Source: Mesorhizobium sp. (GTDB lineage: Bacteria > Pseudomonadota > Alphaproteobacteria > Rhizobiales > Rhizobiaceae). From it: a stretch of DNA of 51,085 nt. Shown in pieces: positions 43,350-51,085 of this stretch; within the stretch, counting starts at the first letter, position 1; every line of letters starts with the position of its first letter. Both the position numbers and the translations under genes were made by a program. The stretch is from contig NZ_SUEO01000016.1 in NCBI RefSeq assembly GCF_004962925.1, forward strand, positions 1-51,085. Direction: 5' to 3'. The notes under the pieces are model-generated. The model was not told where the DNA came from. It searched no databases and worked only from the letters and a program-made list of their open reading frames with translations.

Positions 43350-44213
43350 TCAGAGTCCCGCAGCCTCCAGTGGCCATTGATTGCGAAATACCTTGCCATC
43401 TGTATCGATCGCTTCGACCTGGATTTCGCCGTTGCCGTGCGCCTTGAAATCGAACCGGAAATTGGGATCTTCCGAAATCGATATTCCGCCTTCCATCGAG
43501 AGGATCGGCCGGTCTGCCTGAGAGATCGATAGTTTCTGAACAAAATGCGCGGGGATGAAATACTGGGTCAGCGGATTGCGCTGCAGGCCCGAATTGTTCG
43601 GGTGCCGGATCATCAACTGCAATTCCTGTACCTTTGTCATCGTCTCTTGAGGCGGGAATTGGCGCAGCTTCATCTGCCCCATCGTCGCCATCGCCTCGTC
43701 CTGGTTCTTGACCGCCGGGGCCGAGCATCCGCCCGACGCCTTGACGAAGGTCTGGGCCATGTGGAGCTCGCCGCCCTGCGTTTCTGCTATGGCACGCAGA
43801 TAGGAGTAGTCGTTGACGCGCACGCGCGTCGACAGATGTGTCACGCCGGCGTCCTTGCCGATCTGGAACGTCGCCGCCACCGGCGCCGGGTTGACGTCGA
43901 TGATCAAGGTGACGGATTTGATGCCATCGGGCGTCTTGGCGAGGTCGATATAGATGTCGACGGGCACGATGGCGGCATCCTGCGCCCGCTTCGGCGCCTC
44001 GATCCTGACGACGCCGCTATCGACCAGAATTGCCCGATCGCCGAACACGTCGCCTTTCAAATCCTGCCAGATCCTGTCCGAAGATGCGGTTGTCTGCTGC
44101 GCGTTGGCGGCTCCCGCGAAGCCAAAGAGCGTGCCGGCAGCCAGGATGATCGCGGCAAAGACGGCTGCGAGCGGCAAAGCGAGCTGCCGGCTCCGGTAAG
44201 CGTGGTTCTGCAT
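43350..44213 (-). CDS. Quinoprotein-associated SoxYZ-like carrier protein
   Basis: About 287 residues from the ATG at 44213 (GGAGG upstream), with a signal peptide. The SoxY-like half contains DIYIDLAKTPDGIKSVTLIIDVNPAPVAATFQI and ends near a single Cys in KASGGCSAPAV, at the place of the SoxY swinging-arm cysteine. The SoxZ-like half follows (VQELQLMIRHPNNSGLQRNPLTQYFIPAHFVQKLSI). Fused SoxYZ carriers accompany PQQ dehydrogenase systems. The physiological cargo is unknown. It lies 117 bases after the metallo-hydrolase gene. Confidence 0.88.
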   Translation of the reverse strand: MQNHAYRSRQLALPLAAVFAAIILAAGTLFGFAGAANAQQTTASSDRIWQDLKGDVFGDRAILVDSGVVRIEAPKRAQDAAIVPVDIYIDLAKTPDGIKSVTLIIDVNPAPVAATFQIGKDAGVTHLSTRVRVNDYSYLRAIAETQGGELHMAQTFVKASGGCSAPAVKNQDEAMATMGQMKLRQFPPQETMTKVQELQLMIRHPNNSGLQRNPLTQYFIPAHFVQKLSISQADRPILSMEGGISISEDPNFRFDFKAHGNGEIQVEAIDTDGKVFRNQWPLEAAGL

Positions 44214-44330
44214 TTCAATGCCTCCACCAATGTCAGAGAGGTGGTGCCCAGGCTGATGGCGAGGATAAGGCCTTGACGATGCGTTGGCAAATCGATCCAC
44301 CTCGTCCACGTCCAGCGCTTGTCGTGCGGT

Positions 44331-45302
44331 CTATTCCCATTCGAGTTCGGCAAAGGCGGCCGTTGCATTGCGCTCATTGTACTCGTCGAACAGACGCCAC
44401 TTGCCCCGTTCGCTTGCGCCGGCGGTCTTGACGGCCTCGCTGAGCGGCATCCCGTCGGCGATCGCCTTGCGAATATCGCGCGCCAGAACCTCGAAATAGC
44501 GCCGCTCCGCCGTCAGCGCCTCCGGCCAGTCGGCCGGCACCGGGCCATGACCAGGCACGACGCGCGCGGCGCCGATCGTGGCGAGCGCATCCATCTGGCG
44601 GAGCCAGCCGAGCAGCGATCCGTCGAGCGTCGGCAAGGAACCGACGAAAACGAGATCGCCGGCAAACAGCGTGCGGGTCGCGCTGTCGAAGACGGTCAGG
44701 TCGTTGTCGGTGTGAGCCGCCTTCCACGCCCGCAATTCGAGCATGCGCCCGCCGAGGTCGAGCTGCAGGCGATCATCGACCAGCAGCGTCGGCGGTATGA
44801 TCTCGACCCCTTTCATGAGCGCGTCGCCGATCTGTTGGCGAAAGCTTTGCAGGTAGAACGCGCCGCGCGCCTCGAGCGCGCGCGGCAGATTGTGGTGGCC
44901 GACGATAGTCGCGCCGATCTCCTGGAATGCCGCATTGCCGAAGATATGGTCGGGGTGCATGTGGGTGTTGATCAGGTAACGAACCGGCATGGCGGTTATT
45001 TTGCCGATCGCGGCGAGGAGGGCGTTCGCCTCGATCAGGCTGCCGCCGCTGTCGATGACGGCAACGGCGTCGGTGCCGACGACGACGCCCAGGTTCGAGA
45101 TCGCGCCCTGGTTGGCGGCACTCATCAATTCATCCACGCCCTGCAAAGCGAAGACGCCGTCGGCGACGTTCCTGACCTTGAATTCAACGCCGCCGGCAGC
45201 GGCGAGAGCAGCCCGCCCGAGGCAACAGGGCAGCATCGCGGCGCTGACCGCGGTGCAGGCGAAGCCGCTCACAAGTTTGCGTCGTACCCTATCGATTGGC
45301 AT
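44331..45302 (-). CDS. Quinoprotein-relay metallo-beta-lactamase-fold hydrolase
   Basis: 323 residues with a Tat/Sec-like leader (RRKLVSGFACTAVSAAMLPCCLGRAALA). Zinc ligands: NTHMHPDHIFGNAAF, AAHTDNDLTVF and VVPGHGPV. Such hydrolases recur with the SoxYZ-like carrier in quinoprotein loci and are presumed periplasmic partners. The substrate is unknown. It lies 34 bases after the ABC ATPase gene. Confidence 0.88.
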   Translation of the reverse strand: MPIDRVRRKLVSGFACTAVSAAMLPCCLGRAALAAAGGVEFKVRNVADGVFALQGVDELMSAANQGAISNLGVVVGTDAVAVIDSGGSLIEANALLAAIGKITAMPVRYLINTHMHPDHIFGNAAFQEIGATIVGHHNLPRALEARGAFYLQSFRQQIGDALMKGVEIIPPTLLVDDRLQLDLGGRMLELRAWKAAHTDNDLTVFDSATRTLFAGDLVFVGSLPTLDGSLLGWLRQMDALATIGAARVVPGHGPVPADWPEALTAERRYFEVLARDIRKAIADGMPLSEAVKTAGASERGKWRLFDEYNERNATAAFAELEWE

Positions 45303-45336
45303 GGCTTCCCCCGATATGCATCGAGCTGTAAGGCGA

Positions 45337-46077
45337 TCAGGCCACGCCCGGAAATTTTTGGTGGAACGACCGCAAGAGGTCGCTCATCACCTGTGTATTG
45401 CGATAGTGCCGCGGCAGCCTTACGTCGAACATGCCGAGCACATGGGCTGGCCGCTGCGCGAGCACGATGATGCGATCCGACAGCATCAGGGCCTCGCGCA
45501 GATTGTGCGTGACCATCAGGGCGGTCGTAGGCCGCGCCGACCACACGGTCAAAAGCAGGTGCCGAAGCCGCTCGGCGGTGCGTTCGTCGAGCGAGGCAAA
45601 GGGTTCGTCCAGGAAAAGCACCGCCGGTTCGGTGGCGAAGGCCCTGGCAAGCGCTGCCCTGCGCGCAAGGCCGAGCGAAAGCTCCGCCGGATAGAGCGAG
45701 CGCATGCCGGCGAGGCCGAGCGTGTCGAACAGCCCGTCGAGATTTTTCGTTCTCAGGCTTTTCGGCAGCGCCAGCCTGACATTCTGCTCCACCGTCCGCC
45801 ACGGCAGCAAGATCGGCTCCTGGAATACGGCGGCGATCCGGTTGGAGCCGCCTTCAGGCAGTTGGAAGGAGCCGGAAAAGTCTTTGTCCAATCCAAGCAG
45901 GATGCGCAGCGTCGTGGTCTTGCCGCAGCCCGACGGCCCCAGCAGGCAGGCGAATTCGCCTTGCCGGACCTCGAAGGAAAGGTCCCTAAGCGCCGTGATC
46001 GAGACGCCTTGCGCGGACCTGAAGATCTTTTCGGCGATGTCGACCCTAAGCGGGACGGCGGCGCCAACGGGTTGCAT
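45337..46077 (-). CDS. ABC transporter ATP-binding protein, NitT/TauT type
   Basis: About 246 residues from the ATG at 46077 (the track start is TTG and further inside the permease gene). Walker A LLGPSGCGKTTTLRILLG, Q-loop AAVFQEPILLPWRTV, Walker B VLFLDEPFASLDE and switch His VTHNLREAL are all present. The signature is altered to LSLGLARRAALARAFA, where LSGGQ is usual. Energises the permease and binding protein encoded just upstream. It overlaps the permease end by 32 bases. Confidence 0.9.
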   Translation of the reverse strand: MQPVGAAVPLRVDIAEKIFRSAQGVSITALRDLSFEVRQGEFACLLGPSGCGKTTTLRILLGLDKDFSGSFQLPEGGSNRIAAVFQEPILLPWRTVEQNVRLALPKSLRTKNLDGLFDTLGLAGMRSLYPAELSLGLARRAALARAFATEPAVLFLDEPFASLDERTAERLRHLLLTVWSARPTTALMVTHNLREALMLSDRIIVLAQRPAHVLGMFDVRLPRHYRNTQVMSDLLRSFHQKFPGVA

Positions 46078-46867
46078 GTCGTTCAACGGGCTGCACCACA
46101 AGAAGTTCGATGACAAGCATCACCGCCACGAAAGCCAGCGTGTAGGCAAGAATGGCGGCGACGTCGAAGAGCTGGAAATAGAGATAGATCTGGAAGCCGA
46201 CGCCATTGGAGCGGCCGAGCAGTTCGACCACCAGGACGATCTTCCAGATGAGCGCGATGCCGGATCGTGAGGCGGCGGCAAGATAGGGCTGCAACTGCGG
46301 CAGCAGGACGTGGCGGATGCGGTCGAGGGGCCCGAAGCGGTAGACGGCGGCCATTTCGGCATAGTTCGGATCAAGCGCCCTGGCGCCTTCGCGCATCGTC
46401 ACCACAACATTCGGGATCTTGTTCACGGCAACCGCGCCGATCGCCGCCGCTTCGTTGAGACCGAACCAGATGTAGGCGAGCACGATGACAACCAGCGCGG
46501 GAATGTTGAGAAACAGGATCACCCAGGGATTGAAGAACCGGTCGGCGTTGCGGTAGCTGCCGAGGAGAACGCCGATGACCGAGCCAACGACCATCGCGAT
46601 GACATATGCCGCGGCAACCCGGCCGAGGGTCGCGCCGAGATGATAGAAAAGGTCGCCGCTCGCCGCCTCTGCGAGCAGCACCTGCCAGACCTGTCCCGGC
46701 CCTGGAAAGGCACGGCTCGGCCAGGCATTTGCCGCAAAACCCCACAGCAGGCACAGCCCGAGCAGAGAGACCGCGACCGTCAGCACGGGTGTCAGCGCCG
46801 TTGCAAGGCTGGACTGGCTGCCGGCCGCAGCGCCAGGCGTGCGATCGCCGGTGTCGGGTGCGCTCAT
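46046..46867 (-). CDS. ABC transporter permease, NitT/TauT type
   Basis: 273 residues with about six hydrophobic segments and the cytoplasmic EAA loop (EMAAVYRFGPLDRIRHVLLPQLQPYLAAASRSGIALIWKIVLVVELLG). It forms the inner-membrane channel with the adjacent ATPase. The start overlaps the binding-protein stop by 4 bases. The cargo is unknown. Confidence 0.92.
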   Translation of the reverse strand: MSAPDTGDRTPGAAAGSQSSLATALTPVLTVAVSLLGLCLLWGFAANAWPSRAFPGPGQVWQVLLAEAASGDLFYHLGATLGRVAAAYVIAMVVGSVIGVLLGSYRNADRFFNPWVILFLNIPALVVIVLAYIWFGLNEAAAIGAVAVNKIPNVVVTMREGARALDPNYAEMAAVYRFGPLDRIRHVLLPQLQPYLAAASRSGIALIWKIVLVVELLGRSNGVGFQIYLYFQLFDVAAILAYTLAFVAVMLVIELLVVQPVERHATRWRRRPA

Positions 46868-47868
46868 TTCGGGAGTTCCTGCCAGAACGTGCCGGGCGCC
46901 ATCTCCGGCGCGCGGCCGACCAGCTTTTCGCCACCGATCTCGGCCAGCACGCGGTAGAGCTTGCCCGCGTCGGCCGCATCCTCGGCGACGGGGCGTCTGG
47001 GAATGCCCTCGCGATAGCGGTCACGCAGTTTTGCCAATTCCTTGCCTTGCGCGCGGATGATCGGCGCAAGGCGCAGCCACTCATCGTCGGATCTGGCCAG
47101 CAAGTCCTTGGACTGCGCGGAAGCCTTGACGAAGCCCCGGATGGTGGCCAGATTTTCGCTCGCCCATTTGCCATGAAAGACATAGCCGAGCGCCGACACG
47201 GCGCCCGCGGCCCCGAGCGCCTTCGCCGCATCATCCGCGCCGATCAGCCGACGAAAACCGTTGGCCTCGAGCCGGGCGCAAAAATGCCAGAAATTGAGCA
47301 CCGCATCGAGTTCGCCTTGCATCGCCTTTTCCGAAATCAGCGGCGGCGCGCCAAAGACGATGTCGCTGGTTGCCGGCAGGTCGAGGCCGTGATCGCGTCT
47401 GGCCAGCGCCTGGATCAGCAGCCAGCTTTTATCGAGAGGCCCGCCGGCGACGCCGATCTTGTTTCCCCTAAGATCGGTGATCGTCCGGATCGGCGATTGC
47501 TCCTTCACCATGATTGCCCCGACGGCGGTCGAATAGGGGACCAATGTGAGGTCGACGCCTTCCGAGCGCTGGCGCGAGACCCACAGCCAGTCGGAGACGA
47601 TGATGTCGATCGCGCCGGCCAGCATCGCGACGTTGGTAGCATCTTCACCGGCGAAATCGATGATCTCCAGATCGATGCCGTTGGCTGCGTCGAACTTGTG
47701 CTGTTTCATGGTGTCAAGCGCCCAGCTCACGGTGCCGAACTTCAGCACGCCGATGCGAACCTTGCCCATGGCGAAGGAGGGGGCGGTGGCGAAGGAGGGC
47801 CTTGAGACAAGAGCCGCGGCTGTTGCAAGAGCTGCCAGACAGAGCGTTCCTCGACGCGAAATCATCAT
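46864..47868 (-). CDS. ABC transporter substrate-binding protein of the methanol locus
   Basis: 334 residues from the ATG at 47868 (GGAGGAGA upstream); the longer track ORF is not supported. It has a signal peptide (RRGTLCLAALATAAALVSRPSFA). NMT1/SsuA-like domain: KVRIGVLKFGTVSWALDTMKQHKFDAANGIDLEIIDFAG, AIDIIVSDWLWVSRQR and IRTITDLRGNKIGVAGGPLDKSWLLIQALA. Binding proteins of this type take up small organic ions in other systems. In xoxF loci the ligand is not established, and a role in PQQ, lanthanide-chelator or substrate uptake is conjecture. Confidence 0.9.
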   Translation of the reverse strand: MMISRRGTLCLAALATAAALVSRPSFATAPSFAMGKVRIGVLKFGTVSWALDTMKQHKFDAANGIDLEIIDFAGEDATNVAMLAGAIDIIVSDWLWVSRQRSEGVDLTLVPYSTAVGAIMVKEQSPIRTITDLRGNKIGVAGGPLDKSWLLIQALARRDHGLDLPATSDIVFGAPPLISEKAMQGELDAVLNFWHFCARLEANGFRRLIGADDAAKALGAAGAVSALGYVFHGKWASENLATIRGFVKASAQSKDLLARSDDEWLRLAPIIRAQGKELAKLRDRYREGIPRRPVAEDAADAGKLYRVLAEIGGEKLVGRAPEMAPGTFWQELPK

Positions 47869-47906
47869 GATGTCTCCTCCCGGGCCAGGATAAGCCAGGG
47901 CGCCGA

Positions 47907-48116
47907 TCAGATCGCACGGTCCTTGCTCGGGGAAGCGCATTTCCAGCGCTTGACCTTGACGGTCGGGTGTTCCTGCGACCACTTCGCGATTTCGCTGGGC
48001 GCCAGCATCATACATTGGAACAGAGAGCCACGGCTCTCGAAATAGAGATGCTCGTCTCGGCAGTTGCCCGGATTGGCAATCAGGCAAACCGTCAGTATGA
48101 GGTCGACCACATCCAT
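47907..48116 (-). CDS. Small conserved hypothetical protein
   Basis: 69 residues with AGAGGTG before the ATG. It starts with a short hydrophobic stretch (VVDLILTVCLIAN) and has four cysteines, NPGNCRDEHLYFE, SLFQCMMLAP and VKRWKC being the conserved-looking ones. It precedes the ABC transporter genes by 38 bases in the same direction. I believe this type is widespread in Rhizobiales but know no function. Confidence 0.72.
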   Translation of the reverse strand: MDVVDLILTVCLIANPGNCRDEHLYFESRGSLFQCMMLAPSEIAKWSQEHPTVKVKRWKCASPSKDRAI

Positions 48117-48327
48117 TCAGCACCTCTTGCGCGCTTGAAGACGCCCGCTTCGGCGAGATCCGGCCCGATCTGCGAGCCTGGACATAAATCGCCTGCCGGA
48201 GTCCCGAGGTGCCCATGGAAAACCGGAATGGTTGAGGCTACGCGTTCGCCCAATGGCCGTCAACAAAGGCGAATGGAGGGTAGTGACCGCATTGCATTCG
48301 GATCAGGCTCCTACGAAGAAAGTCCCC

Positions 48328-48879
48328 ATGACACATGCAGCCGTAGCTTTCCTTGCGATCGTGACTTCGGTGTTGGTTACGATCCTACCCGCACAATCGC
48401 AAGAGTGGATGCCCTCAGAAGACGCGGTTCGCGATGTAACGGAAACGGTTGGTCGCTATTTCCTTTCGCTCGACAACCAAGAGTATGGGCGGGCATATGA
48501 AATGATGACTGATGCCGCCAAAGCTTCGATCCCATCGAACGCCTTCATGGAGCAAAGCAAACATTTTCATTCTCAGGCTGGCGCTGTGCGCGAGCGACGG
48601 CTACTCAAATTCACGTGGCTGAAGGACCCAGCGAACGCTCCCTTTCCTGGCGTTTATGCCGCAGTCGACATAGCGACGAAGTTTGAAAACATCGATCGTC
48701 ACTGCGGGTATATTGTTCTCTATCAGCGGCCGTCAGGGGGAAATTTTCAGGTCATGCGGGCCGAAAGCAACTTCATCGACAACGCTAACGCGAAAAACAT
48801 TGAAAAGACCCGATCGGAACTCGAATTGGATCGAGCATGGGCCGAGTTGTCGACTAATTGTCCGAATTTTCCATCGTGA
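48328..48879 (+). CDS. DUF4019-type secreted protein
   Basis: About 183 residues from the ATG at 48328, with a signal peptide (HAAVAFLAIVTSVLVTILPAQSQ). The domain resembles DUF4019 (VGRYFLSLDNQEYGRAYEMMTDAAKASIPSNAFMEQSKHFHSQAGAVRERRLLKFTW ... GYIVLYQRPSGGNFQVMRAESNFID). The function is unknown. It stands alone, divergent from the small protein gene upstream. Confidence 0.78.
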   Translation: MTHAAVAFLAIVTSVLVTILPAQSQEWMPSEDAVRDVTETVGRYFLSLDNQEYGRAYEMMTDAAKASIPSNAFMEQSKHFHSQAGAVRERRLLKFTWLKDPANAPFPGVYAAVDIATKFENIDRHCGYIVLYQRPSGGNFQVMRAESNFIDNANAKNIEKTRSELELDRAWAELSTNCPNFPS

Positions 48880-49202
48880 AGGTTGAGACGGTCCGTTTTG
48901 CGTACGTTCCGCGCACCATCGGCTTCTCGGCTTCCCTTTCAAACTGACCCACTATCGAATGGACAGGCTGGTATTCTACCGCAGCCGATCTCCTCTGAAC
49001 CTCGGGAGGGATGGCCGCCGAAGCCTGAATCAAAAAAACCGCCTCGGTGGCGGGTCGTCGGCGCAAATCAGCACCATGAATAAATTCCTAGCATAACTGC
49101 CGTCACAAAGCAATGAAAATACGAGGGCAATCGCTTCAGGTTGCACCCCTTGCCCAGTCTTCCAGCGTTGGTGGTTGGCGAAAGCCGAAGCGGCATCCAA
49201 TT

Positions 49203-49236
49203 TCCCCCGCAAGGGGGGAGATCGGCAGCTTCGCCG
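49203..49236. repeat. Palindromic intergenic repeat element
   Basis: Two adjacent hairpins, CCCCC-gcaa-GGGGG and CGGC-agcttc-GCCG. This arrangement resembles the short palindromic elements scattered in Mesorhizobium intergenic regions. The rest of the 48880-49447 spacer shows no supported gene. Confidence 0.5.
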
Positions 49237-49447
49237 ACTGCGCCTCGATCGGCAATTGGTCTGAAGCGATGCCTTCAACTCGGGTAGCGGTTGACATCCC
49301 TCATCTGCCGGGTAGCTTCCAAGAAGCAGGCGGCAACTCCACAAGGGAGAAGTTTTCGCTCTGCCATAAAACGACGCATGCCGATGATCAAAACAACGGC
49401 CTGCGCAAAATCGTCTAGGGCACCTTGACGATCAATGAGGAAATGCC

Positions 49448-49828
49448 ATGCGTGCAATCGCGTTTTTCGCCGTCGTGTCCGTTGCGACGTTCATCACAAA
49501 CCAATCGCAGGCACAGGATGCTGCTGCAGGTGAGAAGGTCTTCACCAAATGCAAGGTCTGTCACGTCGTGGACAAGGACCAGAACAAGGTCGGTCCGTCG
49601 TTGAGCGGCGTCATCGGCCGAACGGCCGGCACGCATCCGGGGTTCAAATATTCCAAAGCCATGACCGAGGCGGGTAAATCCGGCGTCAAATGGGACGAAG
49701 CCACGCTGACCAGCTACCTTCAAGATCCCAAGGCCATGGTCAAAGGCACGAAGATGGCGTTTCCCGGCCTCAAGAAGGAGGAAGACGTCGCGAACGTCAT
49801 CGCCTATCTGAAGCAATTCTCGAAATAA
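49448..49828 (+). CDS. Class I cytochrome c (c2/c550-like)
   Basis: 126 residues with a signal peptide (FFAVVSVATFITNQSQA). Haem site CKVCH in GEKVFTKCKVCHVVDKDQNKVGPSL; axial Met in MVKGTKMAFPGLKKEEDVANVIAYLKQF. GAGGAAA precedes the ATG. A soluble periplasmic electron carrier, plausibly taking electrons onward from XoxG to an oxidase, as class I cytochromes do in methylotrophs. No other partner gene is adjacent. Confidence 0.93.
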   Translation: MRAIAFFAVVSVATFITNQSQAQDAAAGEKVFTKCKVCHVVDKDQNKVGPSLSGVIGRTAGTHPGFKYSKAMTEAGKSGVKWDEATLTSYLQDPKAMVKGTKMAFPGLKKEEDVANVIAYLKQFSK

Positions 49829-49903
49829 CCCGGTTTTTCCGCAGGAAATAACCCGGTTCTTCCCTAGGAAGTAACCCGGTTCTTCCGCAGGAAGTAACGC
49901 GAC
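49823..49903. repeat. 23-bp tandem repeat, three copies plus a partial fourth
   Basis: The unit is AARTAACCCGGTTYTTCCGCAGG, at 49823, 49846, 49869 and partly 49892. The first unit includes the cytochrome c stop codon. Unit-to-unit differences are one to three bases. Confidence 0.85.
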
Positions 49904-49956
49904 TTCGCCGGCCGTTCGAAACTGCGTTCGGCCGGCGCCCACCCTGGCGCCGCCGG

Positions 49957-50658
49957 TCAAGCGGCGTCTTGCAGTCTCCGCATGGCGGAAGGCAGGTCGA
50001 GCAGGCCGTCGCAAACGAGGTCGGCGCCAAGCTCTTCAACGGCAATCTGGGTGTAGCCGCCATGCAGCAGAATGACGGGCATGCCGGCGGCGCGCGCGGC
50101 GGCCACGTCGGCGCTGCTGTCTCCGACCATCAGTGTGTCACGCGGCTCGACCTGAAGCTGGTCGAGCGCCAGCAGCAGAGCGTCGGGCGCCGGTTTCAGG
50201 GATGTCACCGCATCTCCGCCGACGATCGCGCCGAGATAGTCCGTCAGCCCGAAATGCAGCAGGATTTCGCGAGCCGCCAACTGCGGCTTGTTGGTCACCA
50301 CGCCCATGGCTATTCCGCTCAAATGGAAGTGCGTGAGAACCTCCCTGACGCCAGGCATCAGCCTTGTCAGGCCAGTCAGATGTCTGCGGTAGATCGGCGC
50401 CATGACGCGGTTGGCCTCATCGAGCGCACTGCCGAGGAGCGGCGTACCGGAAGCCGCGAAGGCTCGCTCGACCAGTTTCCTGATGCCGCCGCCGATCATG
50501 GCCTTGACCTGATCCAAGCGCAGCGGCGGCAGATGGCGGCCGGCCAGCAATTCGTTGACGGCGGCGGTTATATCAGGCGCCGAATCGACCAGCGTACCGT
50601 CGAGATCGAAAAGGATCGCCTTCGGCGATCGAAACGGCCTGCCCATGCCGACGTTCAT
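49957..50658 (-). CDS. gph: HAD-family phosphoglycolate phosphatase-like protein
   Basis: About 233 residues from the ATG at 50658 (GAAGGAC upstream). HAD motifs: nucleophile AILFDLDGTLVDSAPDI, motif II GVVTNKPQ, motif III Lys in SLKPAPDALL and metal-binding TLMVGDSSADVAAARAAGM. It probably dephosphorylates 2-phosphoglycolate or a similar metabolite. It overlaps the upstream thioredoxin-family gene by 4 bases. Confidence 0.9.
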   Translation of the reverse strand: MNVGMGRPFRSPKAILFDLDGTLVDSAPDITAAVNELLAGRHLPPLRLDQVKAMIGGGIRKLVERAFAASGTPLLGSALDEANRVMAPIYRRHLTGLTRLMPGVREVLTHFHLSGIAMGVVTNKPQLAAREILLHFGLTDYLGAIVGGDAVTSLKPAPDALLLALDQLQVEPRDTLMVGDSSADVAAARAAGMPVILLHGGYTQIAVEELGADLVCDGLLDLPSAMRRLQDAA

Positions 50659-51085
50659 GCGGCGTCCTTCCACTTGATCGAGCAGCCGATCGAAGCGATC
50701 TGGTCGAGCGGTCCGTCGCCGGTTCGGGCAATTTGCTTCATCGCCTCGAACAGGTCGCGCCTCAGCCCGGGCGGTCCGGCGTCGCGCCGCGCCGCGTCCA
50801 GCCGGCCGCGGTATTGCAGGGTCAAGTCGCTGTTGAGCCCGAAGAAATCCGGAGTGCAAACGGCTCCATAGGCACGCGCCACCGTCTGGCGCTCGTCGTG
50901 GAGGTAGGGGAAAGTGAGCCCGTTCGTCCTGGCGAAAAGCTTCATGTTGTCGAAGGAATCGTCGGGGTAGGCGTCGGCATCGTTGGCGTTGATCGCGACA
51001 AAGCCGATGCCTTGCGCCTTGAGGTCGTTGGCATCGCGGACGATGCGCGAAATCACCGCCTTCACATAGGGGCAGTGGTTACAGA
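50655..51085 (-). CDS. Thioredoxin-family (AhpC/TSA-like) protein, 5' end beyond the window
   Basis: The frame stays open to the right edge. Reading beyond the ORF-track start gives CNHCPYVKAV, a CxxC thioredoxin active site, so the track's start is internal. Further features are GIGFVAINANDADAYPDDSFDNMKLFAR, FPYLHDERQTVARAYGAVCTPDFFGLNS and the C-terminal IASIGCSIKWK. It is typical of the roughly 180-residue thioredoxin-like proteins with the CNHCPYV motif. Role in redox control is likely but not specific. Confidence 0.9.
   Translation of the reverse strand, partial: CNHCPYVKAVISRIVRDANDLKAQGIGFVAINANDADAYPDDSFDNMKLFARTNGLTFPYLHDERQTVARAYGAVCTPDFFGLNSDLTLQYRGRLDAARRDAGPPGLRRDLFEAMKQIARTGDGPLDQIASIGCSIKWKDAA

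Noticed and set aside
1-51085. CRISPR arrays or rRNA genes
   Set aside because: No regularly spaced repeats with unique spacers and no rRNA sequence were recognised anywhere in the window.

Overview
The window reads as a chromosome, chromid or large-plasmid segment of a Rhizobiales alphaproteobacterium, most likely Mesorhizobium-like. The reasons are a complete XoxF/PQQ lanthanide methanol-oxidation locus of the rhizobial type, an ExoF-like polysaccharide exporter, a YcaO-TfuA pair (TfuA is named after Rhizobium trifolitoxin) and high-GC codon use. The genus is inference; no rRNA or other taxonomic marker is present.

Layout. (1) 1-6.7 kb, minus strand: a small non-ribosomal peptide locus with a phosphopantetheinyl transferase, a thioesterase with a TubC-type docking domain, an adenylation-carrier protein whose A domain is interrupted by a PP-loop ATPase domain, an acyl-CoA dehydrogenase, and one more gene running off the left edge. 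The A-domain pocket I read (DLTKIGEVGK) differs at one position from the published asparagine code. (2) 7-15 kb, minus strand: an exopolysaccharide-like operon (ExoF-type exporter, methyltransferase, GNAT/FemAB-like transferase, FAD monooxygenase-like protein, ATP-grasp ligase). It is followed in the same orientation by an abnormal tRNA gene with a leucine-like class II body but an asparagine (GUU) anticodon. A decayed UDP-glucuronate decarboxylase and a PAS-domain remnant flank it. (3) 16-20 kb: two NarL/LuxR-type regulators, a small protein, a Crp/Fnr regulator and gene-poor decayed DNA. (4) 20.4-27.5 kb, minus strand: a tightly packed five-gene unit of class III cyclase-like/ATPase protein, YcaO, TfuA, HExxH metallopeptidase and a hypothetical protein, with no obvious short precursor peptide. 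(5) 27.7-34.7 kb: ordinary accessory genes (HxlR regulator divergent from an MFS exporter and a hydrolase, a phosphotransferase, LysE, GFA and AHSA1 proteins, a dihydropteroate synthase). (6) 34.7-49.9 kb: the methanol/PQQ locus, pqqABCDE, a CXXCW protein, xoxJ, xoxG, xoxF, SoxYZ-like carrier, metallo-hydrolase, a NitT/TauT-type ABC transporter, conserved small proteins and a c-type cytochrome. (7) A phosphoglycolate phosphatase-like gene and a thioredoxin-family gene cut by the right edge.

How they work together. In region 6, PqqA is processed by PqqB-E to PQQ, which with a lanthanide forms the XoxF cofactor; XoxG takes the electrons and XoxJ assists. The other secreted proteins are habitual partners of such quinoprotein systems. 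In region 1, the A domain is predicted to load asparagine on the carrier, the PP-loop domain and acyl-CoA dehydrogenase could modify it, and the TE would release it. In region 4, YcaO-TfuA would modify a peptide backbone (thioamide or azoline chemistry); the target is not evident.

The most unusual items are the hybrid tRNA, the PP-loop-interrupted asparagine A domain, and the YcaO-TfuA-metallopeptidase operon. All calls come from reading the sequence by eye. No database search or structure prediction was run, and many start codons are uncertain because the ORF track also accepts GTG/TTG starts.
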